Notes under the pieces: generated by a model
The model's input: only the letters and a program-made list of their open reading frames with translations
Told to the model about the DNA's origin: nothing
Databases searched by the model: none
DNA from: an uncultured Variovorax sp.
GTDB taxonomy: Bacteria > Pseudomonadota > Gammaproteobacteria > Burkholderiales > Burkholderiaceae_C
DNA: 7,280 nt
Assembly (NCBI GenBank): GCA_903872875.1
Contig: CAIQMJ010000580.1
Location: forward strand, 1-7,280
Direction of reading: 5' to 3'
Program-made: the position numbers and the translations under genes
Part shown: one piece after another, positions 1 to 6,521 of the stretch
Numbering within the stretch: the first letter of the stretch is position 1
Layout: each line of letters opens with the position of its first letter

Positions 1-40
1 CGAAGTGGCGATCCGCGTGGAAACCGGGCAATGGTCGTAA
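1..40 (+). CDS. 3' end of an upstream gene, possibly dihydroneopterin aldolase (partial)
   Basis: Reading from base 2, twelve sense codons (E V A I R V E T G Q W S) lead to a TAA stop at 38-40. The GC-rich codon use and the position of the stop, 13 bases before the ttcA start, suggest the tail of a real gene. The short basic and hydrophobic end (V-x-I-R-V-E) would suit the C-terminal strand of dihydroneopterin aldolase (FolB, folate synthesis). From memory, folB often precedes ttcA in Burkholderiales. Twelve residues cannot prove the family, so the identity is an inference from context. The stop codon abuts the ttcA ribosome binding site, which suggests the two genes share a transcript. Confidence 0.4.
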   Translation, partial: EVAIRVETGQWS

Positions 41-45
41 GGGAG
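39..45 (+). promoter_or_regulatory. Shine-Dalgarno site of ttcA
   Basis: AAGGGAG overlaps the TAA stop of the preceding gene and ends 8 bases before the ATG at 54. It supports that start. It is one of only two clear Shine-Dalgarno sites in the window, the other being in front of the lipoprotein gene at 1065. Confidence 0.65.
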
Positions 46-53
46 ATATTCGA

Positions 54-989
54 ATGAGCGCCATCTGGACCGAAGAAGACACCGCCACCGAGGCGACACC
101 GCAGGACAAGATCCTGAAGATCGAGCGCGAGACGCACAAGCTCGAGAAGCGCCTTTGCCGCCAGGTCGGCCAGGCGATCGTCGACTACAACATGATCGAG
201 GAAGGCGACAAGGTCATGGTCTGCGTCTCGGGTGGCAAGGACAGCTACGCGATGCTCGACATCCTGCTGAAGCTGCGCGCCCGCGCGCCGATCCACTTCG
301 ACCTGATCGCGGTCAACCTCGACCAGAAGCAGCCGGGTTTTCCGGAAGAAGTGCTGCCGAAGTACCTGAGCGAACTCGGCGTGCCCTTCCACATCGAGAA
401 CCAGGACACCTACAGCATCGTCAAGCGCGTGATTCCAGAGGGAAAGACGACCTGCGGCCTGTGTAGCCGGCTGCGCCGCGGCATCCTGTACCGGGTGGCG
501 GATGAACTCGGCGCGACCAAGGTGGCGCTCGGCCATCACCGCGACGACATGCTGCAGACCTTCTTCCTCAACATGTTCTTCGCCGGCAAGCTCAAGAGCA
601 TGCCGCCCAAGCTGGTGAGCGACGATGGTCGGCACATCGTGATCCGCCCGCTCGCCAACGTGGCCGAGAAAGACCTGGTGCGCTGGGCGCAGCACCGCGA
701 ATTCCCGATCATTCCCTGCACGCTGTGCGGCAGCCAGGAGAACCTGCAGCGCAAGCAGGTCGCCGAGATGCTGCGAGAGTGGGAGAAGAAGCACCCGGGC
801 CGGATCGAGAACATGTTCACCGCGCTGCAGAACGTGGTGCCGTCGCACCTGCTGGACGGAACGCGGCACGATTTCAAGGGTCTCAAGGCGACGGGCGCGG
901 CCGACGAAGAAGGCGACAAGGCCTTCGACGCGCCCGATTTCAGCTTGGCGGCGACGGCACCGTCGGCACTACGCATCGTGCAGTTGTAA
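54..989 (+). CDS. ttcA: tRNA 2-thiocytidine(32) synthetase TtcA
   Basis: TtcA is a cytoplasmic enzyme that activates C32 of certain tRNAs with ATP and replaces the C2 oxygen with sulfur, giving 2-thiocytidine (s2C32). The sequence shows the PP-loop ATP pyrophosphatase motif SGGKDS at residues 59-64. It has the two CxxC motifs of the family, C134/C137 (TTCGLC) and C222/C225 (PCTLCGSQ). Family knowledge says three of these cysteines bind a [4Fe-4S] cluster. The stretch LGHHRDD at 159-165 is also typical. The length of 311 residues matches the E. coli enzyme. About 35 residues at the C-terminus, after residue 275, are Ala/Asp/Glu-rich and look unconserved. The ATG at 54 is supported by AAGGGAG 8 bases upstream. 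The gene follows a possible folB and precedes a lipoprotein gene 75 bases on. Nothing looks damaged. Confidence 0.96.
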   Translation: MSAIWTEEDTATEATPQDKILKIERETHKLEKRLCRQVGQAIVDYNMIEEGDKVMVCVSGGKDSYAMLDILLKLRARAPIHFDLIAVNLDQKQPGFPEEVLPKYLSELGVPFHIENQDTYSIVKRVIPEGKTTCGLCSRLRRGILYRVADELGATKVALGHHRDDMLQTFFLNMFFAGKLKSMPPKLVSDDGRHIVIRPLANVAEKDLVRWAQHREFPIIPCTLCGSQENLQRKQVAEMLREWEKKHPGRIENMFTALQNVVPSHLLDGTRHDFKGLKATGAADEEGDKAFDAPDFSLAATAPSALRIVQL

Positions 990-1053
990 GTCGATGCAGC
1001 GGAGTCGCCGGACGCCAGCCATTGCCGCCGCCGGGCTTTTTCTCATCGCGCCT

Positions 1054-1059
1054 GGAGAG
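1054..1059 (+). promoter_or_regulatory. Shine-Dalgarno site of the DUF4136 lipoprotein gene
   Basis: GGAGAG lies 5 bases before the ATG at 1065. It fixes that start, which also gives a complete lipoprotein signal peptide. Confidence 0.6.
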
Positions 1060-1064
1060 ACGAC

Positions 1065-1706
1065 ATGAAACGTTTGCTGACTTCCCTGATCACCGTGGCC
1101 GCGCTCGCAGGCCTGAGCGGTTGCGCGACACGCTGGGTCGTCGACAGCGATGTGCAGAGCTTCTCGAAGATCGCCGCCGTGCCTGCGGGCGCGACCTTCA
1201 GGTTCGAGCGCCTGCCCTCGCAACAGAGCGGTGCGGCAATGGAATCTCAGGCACAGCTCGAGGCCATGGCACAGCCAGCGCTCGAACGCGCCGGACTGAG
1301 GCGCGACGACGCGACGCCAAGCTACAGCGCGCAAGTCGGCGCGCGCGTGAGCGCCGAGCTGTCGCCATGGGCAGACCCCTGGCTGCAAGCTGGCCCGTGG
1401 GGCCCGCGCTACGGCGGCTGGGCGCTCGGCTATGGCCGCGTGCCGTACGGCGGCTTCGGCTATGGCTGGTACGGACCGGGCTTCCCGCCGGCCGCCAACC
1501 CCTGGTATGAGCGCGAGGTCAGCATCGTGTTGCGCGCGCTGCCATCGAACGAGGTCGTATACGAGACCCGCGCCCGCAACGACGGCCCCTACACCTCGAG
1601 CCCGGCCATCCTCACGGTCATGTTCGAAGCCGCGCTGCACGGGTTCCCGAATCCGCCGCAGGGCGCGCGCCGCGTCGACCTCGAAATCCTGCCCCGGCAG
1701 CCCTGA
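1065..1706 (+). CDS. DUF4136 domain-containing lipoprotein
   Basis: This is a predicted envelope lipoprotein of 213 residues with no known molecular function. Residues 1-20 form a lipoprotein signal peptide: basic MKR, a hydrophobic core, and the lipobox LSGC with C20 as the lipidated cysteine. Ala follows the cysteine, so under the Lol rule, which retains Asp at that position in the inner membrane, outer-membrane sorting is expected. The body resembles DUF4136 proteins. It has an early strand with FSKIAAVPAGATFRFERLP (31-51), a helix with an ExxAQPALERAGL-like stretch (66-78), and a late YETRARNDGPY segment followed by a helix (MFEAALHGFP, 186-195). Between them, residues 102-148 are very rich in Gly, Tyr, Trp and Pro and probably form a flexible insert. 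The gene has its own Shine-Dalgarno site and is 17 bases from the phosphatase gene downstream, so the two are likely co-transcribed. The family call rests on pattern memory. Confidence 0.82.
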   Translation: MKRLLTSLITVAALAGLSGCATRWVVDSDVQSFSKIAAVPAGATFRFERLPSQQSGAAMESQAQLEAMAQPALERAGLRRDDATPSYSAQVGARVSAELSPWADPWLQAGPWGPRYGGWALGYGRVPYGGFGYGWYGPGFPPAANPWYEREVSIVLRALPSNEVVYETRARNDGPYTSSPAILTVMFEAALHGFPNPPQGARRVDLEILPRQP

Positions 1707-1723
1707 ATCCAACCTGCACGCCC

Positions 1724-2362
1724 ATGGACGCTACGCGACTGATTGCCGTTCGACACGGAGAAACCGAATGGAACGTGGACACGCGCATCCAGGGCCAGCT
1801 CGACATCGGGCTGAATGCCACCGGCCTCTGGCAGGCGGGCCAGGTCGGCCGCGCGCTGGCCGAGGAGCCGATCGCCGCGATCTACGCGAGCGATCTCTCA
1901 CGCGCCTGGCAGACGGCCGCCGCGATCGGTGCCGCACGTGGGCTGGAGGTACGGGCCGAACCTCGTCTGCGTGAACGCGCGTTCGGGCACTTCGAGGGCC
2001 GCACCTTTGCCGAGATCGACGCCGAGCTGCCCGAGCAGGCGAGGCTCTGGCGCACGCGTGATCCGGACTTCGAGCCCGCGGGCGGCGAGTCGCTGCTGCG
2101 ATTTCGTGACCGGATCACAGCGGTGGCGGCCGAGCTGGCAGCACGCCATCCCGACGAGCTGATCGTGCTGGTCGCGCACGGCGGCGTGATGGACGTGCTG
2201 TATCGCGCCGCCACCGGCCAGTCGCTGCAGGCGCCACGCACGTGGCACCTCGGCAATGCGGCGGTCAACCGGATGCTCTGGACGCCGCAGGGCTTCACGC
2301 TGGTCGGCTGGGGCGACATCGCGCACCTCGACCGGCCGGCGCTCGACGAAACGACGACCTGA
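1724..2362 (+). CDS. Histidine phosphatase family protein (phosphoglycerate mutase-like)
   Basis: This is a cytoplasmic enzyme of the histidine phosphatase superfamily, which moves or removes phosphate through a phospho-histidine intermediate. The expected active site is complete: R10-H11-G12-E13 (RHGET) with H11 as nucleophile, R60 in SDLSRAWQTA, E84 in LRERAFGHFEG as likely proton donor, and H152 in VAHGG. The length of 212 residues is close to E. coli GpmB. These small proteins are usually phosphatases rather than glycolytic mutases, and their substrates range from sugar phosphates to cobalamin precursors. The neighbours do not indicate one here, so no symbol is given. The start at 1724 gives the family's usual short lead-in to RHGET. 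It has no clear Shine-Dalgarno site and lies 17 bases after the lipoprotein stop, which suggests read-through expression. Confidence 0.93.
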   Translation: MDATRLIAVRHGETEWNVDTRIQGQLDIGLNATGLWQAGQVGRALAEEPIAAIYASDLSRAWQTAAAIGAARGLEVRAEPRLRERAFGHFEGRTFAEIDAELPEQARLWRTRDPDFEPAGGESLLRFRDRITAVAAELAARHPDELIVLVAHGGVMDVLYRAATGQSLQAPRTWHLGNAAVNRMLWTPQGFTLVGWGDIAHLDRPALDETTT

Positions 2363-2409
2363 GGCGCCAACGGGGTCTCGGCCCACAACGGCCGCCAGGG
2401 ACCGCCCGC

Positions 2410-2415
2410 TAAAAT
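2410..2415 (+). promoter_or_regulatory. Candidate -10 element in the gap before the exported-protein gene
   Basis: TAAAAT, in the context GCTAAAATCC, stands out as an AT-rich spot in the GC-rich 122-base gap at 2363-2484. It resembles a sigma-70 -10 box. No good -35 hexamer is found 16-18 bases upstream, where the sequence is AACGGC-like. A transcript from here would have a leader of roughly 65 bases. The gap also holds a small hairpin, CGGCC/GGCCG at 2379-2394 with a 6-base loop and no T-tract, so it is not a credible intrinsic terminator. The promoter call is weak and rests on base composition and position. Confidence 0.25.
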
Positions 2416-2484
2416 CCGGTCGCGCGGCATCGTCCGTCGTCACCGGCTTTCGACCTGCGCACTTGCCAGCCTCTGGATATACCC

Positions 2485-2979
2485 ATGAATCGCTGCACCA
2501 GCCTCATCCGAATCTTCCAGCTTCCAACTCTCGCCGCGCTTTGCGCTTGCGTCGCGTTCATGTCGGCGACAGATGCCCGTGCGCAGGAAACGGGCGCGCT
2601 GAACGAAGCTGCGGCGGGCGGGCGCAACTTCCCGGAAGGCACGTTGCGCGGCAGCTTCCTGATGGTCGAGGCGCCGGAAATCCAGCTCGACGGCCACGCC
2701 GATCGGCTCTCGCCCGGCGCGCGCATCCGCAGCCCTCGGAACATGCTGCTGATGCCGGCCACGCTGATCGGCCAGAAGCTGCTGGTCAACTACACGCGCG
2801 ACGCGTCCAACCTGGTGAGCCAGGTCTGGGTGCTGACCCCCGACGAGGCCCGCGTGGCGCGCACGTCCGCCGCACGCCCATCAAGCGGCTTAAGCGACCT
2901 CTGGCCCTTTGCGGTCAGCGCCGGACCACGCGACGACGGCAGGACGCCTTTCGACCAGTTGCCGAAGTTCGGCGAGTGA
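2485..2979 (+). CDS. Small exported protein of unknown function
   Basis: I cannot assign a function. The 164-residue product begins with a signal peptide: Arg residues at 3 and 9, a hydrophobic stretch about 11-27, and a likely signal peptidase I site ARA|QE after residue 33. The mature protein of about 131 residues should be periplasmic or secreted. Its core, about residues 46-122, looks like a compact beta-rich fold with conserved-looking phrases: NFPEGTLRGSF, PEIQLDGHADRLSPGARIR, NMLLMPATLIGQKLLVNY and VWVLTPDEA. From memory, similar proteins occur before miaB in other Burkholderiales; this is unverified. The C-terminal 40 residues are low in structure. No lipobox, catalytic motif or metal-binding motif is visible. 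The ATG at 2485 lacks a clear Shine-Dalgarno site but is the start that yields the signal peptide. miaB begins 48 bases after its stop. Confidence 0.8.
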   Translation: MNRCTSLIRIFQLPTLAALCACVAFMSATDARAQETGALNEAAAGGRNFPEGTLRGSFLMVEAPEIQLDGHADRLSPGARIRSPRNMLLMPATLIGQKLLVNYTRDASNLVSQVWVLTPDEARVARTSAARPSSGLSDLWPFAVSAGPRDDGRTPFDQLPKFGE

Positions 2980-3027
2980 CCGCCCCCAAAAGACAACCGA
3001 CCGCCCACGGTCCGCACCGCTCCCACC

Positions 3028-4398
3028 ATGACCAAAAAAGTCTTCATCAAAACCTTCGGCTGCCAGATGAACGAGTACGACTCGGACAAGATGGCCGACG
3101 TGCTTAATGCCGCCCAGGGCTACGAGCCGACGCAGGACGTCGACGAGGCCGACCTGATCCTCTTCAACACCTGCTCGGTGCGCGAAAAGGCGCAGGAAAA
3201 GGTCTTCAGCGACCTCGGCCGCATCAAGCATCTGAAGGCCAAGGGCGTGAAGATCGGCGTCGGCGGCTGCGTGGCCAGCCAGGAGGGCCAGGCCATCATT
3301 GCGCGCGCGCCCTACGTCGACGTGGTGTTCGGCCCGCAGACGCTGCACCGCCTGCCTGAACTTCTCGCACAGCGCGAGACGCTGGGCCGGCCGCAGGTCG
3401 ACATCAGCTTCCCGGAGATCGAGAAGTTCGATCACCTGCCGCCCGCACGTGTCGAGGGCGCGACCGCGTTCGTTTCCATCATGGAAGGCTGCTCGAAATA
3501 CTGCAGCTATTGCGTGGTGCCCTACACACGCGGCGAGGAAGTGAACCGACCGCTCGACGATGTGCTGGTCGAGATCGCCGGCCTGGCCGACCAGGGCGTG
3601 CGCGAGGTGACCTTGCTGGGCCAGAACGTCAATGCCTACCGGGGCCGCATGGGCGACACCGCAGAGATCGCCGATTTCGCGCTGCTGATCGAGTATGTCG
3701 CCGAGATCCCCGGCATCGAGCGCATCCGCTACACGACCAGCCATCCGAACGAGTTCACCCCTCGCCTGATCGAGGCCTACGCGAAGGTGCCGCAGCTTGT
3801 TTCCCATCTGCACCTGCCGGTGCAGCACGGCAGCGACCGCATCCTGATGGCCATGAAGCGCGGCTACACCGCGATGGAATACAAAAGCACGGTGCGCAAG
3901 CTGCGCGCGATCCGCCCTGAACTGGCGCTGTCGAGCGACTTCATCGTCGGCTTTCCCGGCGAAACGGACGACGACTTCGCGAAGATGATGAAGCTCATCG
4001 ACGATTGCCGGTTCGACGCGAGCTTCAGCTTCATCTTCAGCCCGCGCCCCGGCACGCCGGCGGCGGCGCTGCATGACGACACGCCGCACGACGTGAAACT
4101 GGCGCGCCTGCATCAACTGCAGGCTGTCATCGACACCAACGTGAAGGCGTTCGGCCAGGCATTGGTCGGGACCAGGCAGCGCGTGCTGGTCGAGGGCGCG
4201 TCGCGCAAGGACGCCAGCGAACTCATGGGGCGGACCGCCTGCAACCGCGTTGTCAATTTCGAAGGCGATGCACGCCTGGTCGGCCGGATGATCGACCTGC
4301 GCGTCACGCGTTCGCTCGCCTACACGCTGCGCGGCGAGGTGCCGACAAGCGAATCGGTGCCGGCCGCCGATACCGCACTCGCGCAGGTCGTCGCCTGA
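3028..4398 (+). CDS. miaB: tRNA (N6-isopentenyladenosine(37)-C2)-methylthiotransferase MiaB
   Basis: MiaB is a radical SAM enzyme that adds a methylthio group to C2 of i6A37, making ms2i6A next to the anticodon of tRNAs that read codons starting with U. All three domains are visible. The N-terminal methylthiotransferase domain (about 1-140) carries cluster ligands C12 (TFGCQMNEYDS), C49 (FNTCSVREKAQ) and C81 (GVGGCVASQ). The radical SAM domain (about 141-375) has C155, C159 and C162 in MEGCSKYCSYC. A C-terminal TRAM RNA-binding domain (about 376-440) includes LVEGASRKDASELMGRT and NRVVNFEG. The protein is close to E. coli MiaB throughout; its length of 456 is slightly below the 474 of E. coli because the tail is shorter. 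No clear Shine-Dalgarno site precedes the ATG, but MTKKVFIKTFGCQ is the standard family start. Its TGA overlaps the kinase ATG by one base. Confidence 0.97.
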   Translation: MTKKVFIKTFGCQMNEYDSDKMADVLNAAQGYEPTQDVDEADLILFNTCSVREKAQEKVFSDLGRIKHLKAKGVKIGVGGCVASQEGQAIIARAPYVDVVFGPQTLHRLPELLAQRETLGRPQVDISFPEIEKFDHLPPARVEGATAFVSIMEGCSKYCSYCVVPYTRGEEVNRPLDDVLVEIAGLADQGVREVTLLGQNVNAYRGRMGDTAEIADFALLIEYVAEIPGIERIRYTTSHPNEFTPRLIEAYAKVPQLVSHLHLPVQHGSDRILMAMKRGYTAMEYKSTVRKLRAIRPELALSSDFIVGFPGETDDDFAKMMKLIDDCRFDASFSFIFSPRPGTPAAALHDDTPHDVKLARLHQLQAVIDTNVKAFGQALVGTRQRVLVEGASRKDASELMGRTACNRVVNFEGDARLVGRMIDLRVTRSLAYTLRGEVPTSESVPAADTALAQVVA

Positions 4399-5825
4399 TG
4401 CGGCGGCTCAAGTACGCGCGCGGGTCCTTCCAGCAACTGCTGCTGTTCGCGTTCCTGCTGATCACCGCGCTCCTGGTCGGCGTCGCGTTGCGCTCGGTGT
4501 TCCAGTACGACGTGCTGATGCGGCAGAGCCGCGACGCTGCGGCGAGTGCGCTGACGCTGTCGGGCGCCGCCCAGTCGCTGGCCGAACGCAGTGCGGCGAT
4601 GGAACGCGCCGGCCGCCAGTCGCTGGTGCTGAACGACGCCGTGCTGCGCCGCCGGTTCAACGATGCGGCGCGCGATGCGCAAGGCATCCTCGACCGGCTG
4701 ATCGCCAACGGCCTGGAGCCGACTCCGGTCGACGCCTGGCGCGCCCAGCTCGGGCAGATCGACGGCCTGCTGTCCGGTCCGATCGAGACGGCGCTCACAC
4801 GGGAAGGCACGATGGCAATGCAGTTCCGGGATCTCGACGCGCTCAACACGCAGATCGCTCAGGCGGCGCAGATGCTGATCGAGACCCGCAATCTGGCGCT
4901 CGCCGAGCGCATCGAGAGTGCGCGCACGCGATTGATGCGGCAGGTGGTAGCCGCCAGCGTGCTCGCCGTGACGCTGGCGCTGGCCTTCGGCATCTGGCTG
5001 GCGCGCCCGTTCAAGCGACTGGAGCGAGCGATCGTCGGGCTCGGCGAGAACCGGCTGGACGAGCCGATCGACATCCGCGGCCCGGCCGACGTTCGGCGCC
5101 TGTCGGAACAGCTCGAATGGCTGCGCCTGCGGCTGACCGAGCTCGATGCCGACAAGGCACGCTTTCTGCGTCACGTCTCGCATGAACTCAAGACCCCGCT
5201 GGCGGCCCTGCGCGAAGGTGTGTCACTGCTGGAAGACGGCGTGACCGGCGCGCTGAACCCGGCGCAGCGGGAGGTTGCGCAGATCCTGCAGCAGAACGCA
5301 GTCACGCTGCAGAGCCAGATCGAGGCGCTGCTGCGCTTCAACGCCGCCGCCTTCGAGGCGCGCGAGCTGCGGCGCCAGCGCACGCCGCTGCTGCCGCTGA
5401 TCGAGGAACAGGTCGACGCGCAGCGGCTGCAGTGGCAGGCACACGGCCTGACGGTGAAGGTCGAGGGCGAACCGCTGTCGATCACGGTCGACCCGGTGAA
5501 ACTGGGCACCGCCATCGCCAACCTGCTGTCGAACGCGATCCGCTTCTCCGCACGCGGAGGCACGATCACGCTGGCGGTGTCCGGCACTGCCGACACCGCG
5601 CGCATCGACATCGCCGACGCCGGCCCAGGCGTGGCCGATGGCGACCGCGACCGCATCTTCGAGCCGTTCTATCGCGGCGAGCGGCAGCCCGAGCATGCAC
5701 TGAAAGGCACAGGGATCGGTCTGTCGATCGTGCAGGAGTACATTGCAGCTCATGGTGGACGCATCGCGTTGCTGCCCGGCGGACCGGGCGCACGTTTCCG
5801 CATCGAGCTGCCGCGCACGGCCTGA
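4398..5825 (+). CDS. glrK: Sensor histidine kinase, GlrK/QseE family
   Basis: This inner-membrane histidine kinase is probably the sensor of the GlrK-QseG-GlrR (QseE-QseG-QseF) system. Domains in order: TM1 about 13-33; a helical, Ala-rich periplasmic sensor region about 34-182; TM2 about 183-201; HAMP linker about 202-254; HisKA with phospho-acceptor H262 in SHELKTP, followed by E263 and T266 of the family's ExxT phosphatase motif; and HATPase_c with the N box (N379 in NLLSNAIRFS), G1 box DAGPG (407-411), F box FEPFYRG (421-427) and G2 box GTGIGLSIV (437-445). All catalytic motifs are intact. The 475-residue length matches GlrK. The N-terminus, with SFQQLLLFAFLLI after a basic start, resembles E. 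coli GlrK. The ATG is embedded in the miaB stop (TGATG), so translation is probably coupled. Assignment to this subfamily rests mainly on the two genes that follow. Confidence 0.9.
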   Translation: MRRLKYARGSFQQLLLFAFLLITALLVGVALRSVFQYDVLMRQSRDAAASALTLSGAAQSLAERSAAMERAGRQSLVLNDAVLRRRFNDAARDAQGILDRLIANGLEPTPVDAWRAQLGQIDGLLSGPIETALTREGTMAMQFRDLDALNTQIAQAAQMLIETRNLALAERIESARTRLMRQVVAASVLAVTLALAFGIWLARPFKRLERAIVGLGENRLDEPIDIRGPADVRRLSEQLEWLRLRLTELDADKARFLRHVSHELKTPLAALREGVSLLEDGVTGALNPAQREVAQILQQNAVTLQSQIEALLRFNAAAFEARELRRQRTPLLPLIEEQVDAQRLQWQAHGLTVKVEGEPLSITVDPVKLGTAIANLLSNAIRFSARGGTITLAVSGTADTARIDIADAGPGVADGDRDRIFEPFYRGERQPEHALKGTGIGLSIVQEYIAAHGGRIALLPGGPGARFRIELPRTA

Positions 5826-5870
5826 CGGCTGCGCAACACACCCACAGGCCCCCACGCGCTTTTCCGAGCC

Positions 5871-6521
5871 ATGTTCTTGTCGTTCGTCCACAAACCCGCT
5901 GTCATCCTGATGGTCGCAGCGCCCCTGTTGCTGACCGCTTGCCAAACCCCACCACCCGCGCCGGAAACCCCCACGGCCGCCGTTCAGCCGCCGCCGGTCG
6001 CAGCCACGGTGACGGTGATGCCGGTCGAAGCCGAACCGGTTGCGCCAGCCACTCAGCCACCCCTCGCCTTCACGCCCGTCACGATGGGACCGATGACCGC
6101 GATGCTCGCGTACGCCGATAAGCTGCGGCCGCTCAGTGCCGCCGAACTGGCCGCCGAGCTGACCCGGCTGGGCGACCCCGGCGAGGTGCCGGCGACGCAG
6201 ATGCGCGTCGCGCTGGTACTCGCGCAGACGCGCGTGCCCGCCGATCTCGCGCGTGCGCTCGGGCTGATGCAGCGCGTGATCGCGAGCAGTTCGCCGGACG
6301 CGGCGCCGCTGCAGCCGCTGGCGCGCGCATTGGCGGCCCGCTACATGGAACAACGCCGCGTCGAGGACGATCGCGATCGCCAGGTTCAGGCCTTGCGCGA
6401 CAGCCAGCGCCGCATGGACCAATTGAACGACCGCATCGAGGCGCTGCGCGCCATCGAGCGCAGCTTTGCCCGTCCCAACCAGTTGCCCGGCAACGGCAGC
6501 GGAACCCGTCCATCCCCATGA
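5871..6521 (+). CDS. qseG: QseG-like outer-membrane lipoprotein
   Basis: This 216-residue predicted lipoprotein lies between the kinase and regulator genes, exactly where qseG lies in enterobacteria. The signal peptide runs to C24 in the lipobox LTAC. Gln at the next position does not retain the protein in the inner membrane, so outer-membrane anchoring is expected. Residues 26-66 form a Pro/Ala/Val-rich linker. Residues about 70-150 are helical. A charged coiled coil follows at about 158-198 (RRVEDDRDRQVQALRDSQ, then RRMDQLNDRIEALRAIERS), and its end resembles the C-terminal helix of QseG. In E. coli, QseG interacts with the kinase QseE and raises its output; a similar role is inferred here. 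The start at 5871 has no Shine-Dalgarno site. The next in-frame ATG, at residue 14, would remove the basic region of the signal peptide. The stop overlaps the regulator start by four bases. Identity is supported by context and architecture more than by sequence. Confidence 0.78.
   Translation: MFLSFVHKPAVILMVAAPLLLTACQTPPPAPETPTAAVQPPPVAATVTVMPVEAEPVAPATQPPLAFTPVTMGPMTAMLAYADKLRPLSAAELAAELTRLGDPGEVPATQMRVALVLAQTRVPADLARALGLMQRVIASSSPDAAPLQPLARALAARYMEQRRVEDDRDRQVQALRDSQRRMDQLNDRIEALRAIERSFARPNQLPGNGSGTRPSP

Noticed and set aside
1006..1045. Possible intrinsic terminator after ttcA, ending in a run of five T
   Set aside because: The GC-rich bases before the T-run do not form a continuous stem; the best pairing is about four base pairs with a long loop.
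725..1510. A 261-codon + strand frame across the end of ttcA and into the lipoprotein gene
   Set aside because: It is an out-of-frame shadow with an Arg-rich, low-complexity product. Both overlapped genes have intact motifs in their own frames.
2243..2259. TGGCAC resembling the -24 half of a sigma-54 promoter
   Set aside because: It is inside the phosphatase coding region, and no GC doublet is found ten bases after the GG, so the -12 half is missing.
2379..2394. Small hairpin CGGCC-(6 bases)-GGCCG after the phosphatase gene
   Set aside because: The stem is only five base pairs and has no following T-tract. Such hairpins arise by chance in GC-rich gaps.
2463..2481. TTGCCA and GATATA just before the exported-protein start as a sigma-70 promoter
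   Set aside because: The spacing between the two elements is less than ten bases, too short for sigma-70, and the -10-like part is directly against the start codon.
2890..4116. A 408-codon open frame on the minus strand opposite miaB
   Set aside because: miaB on the + strand is certain. The antisense product is rich in Ala, Arg, His and Val repeats typical of a mirrored GC-rich gene and shows no motif.
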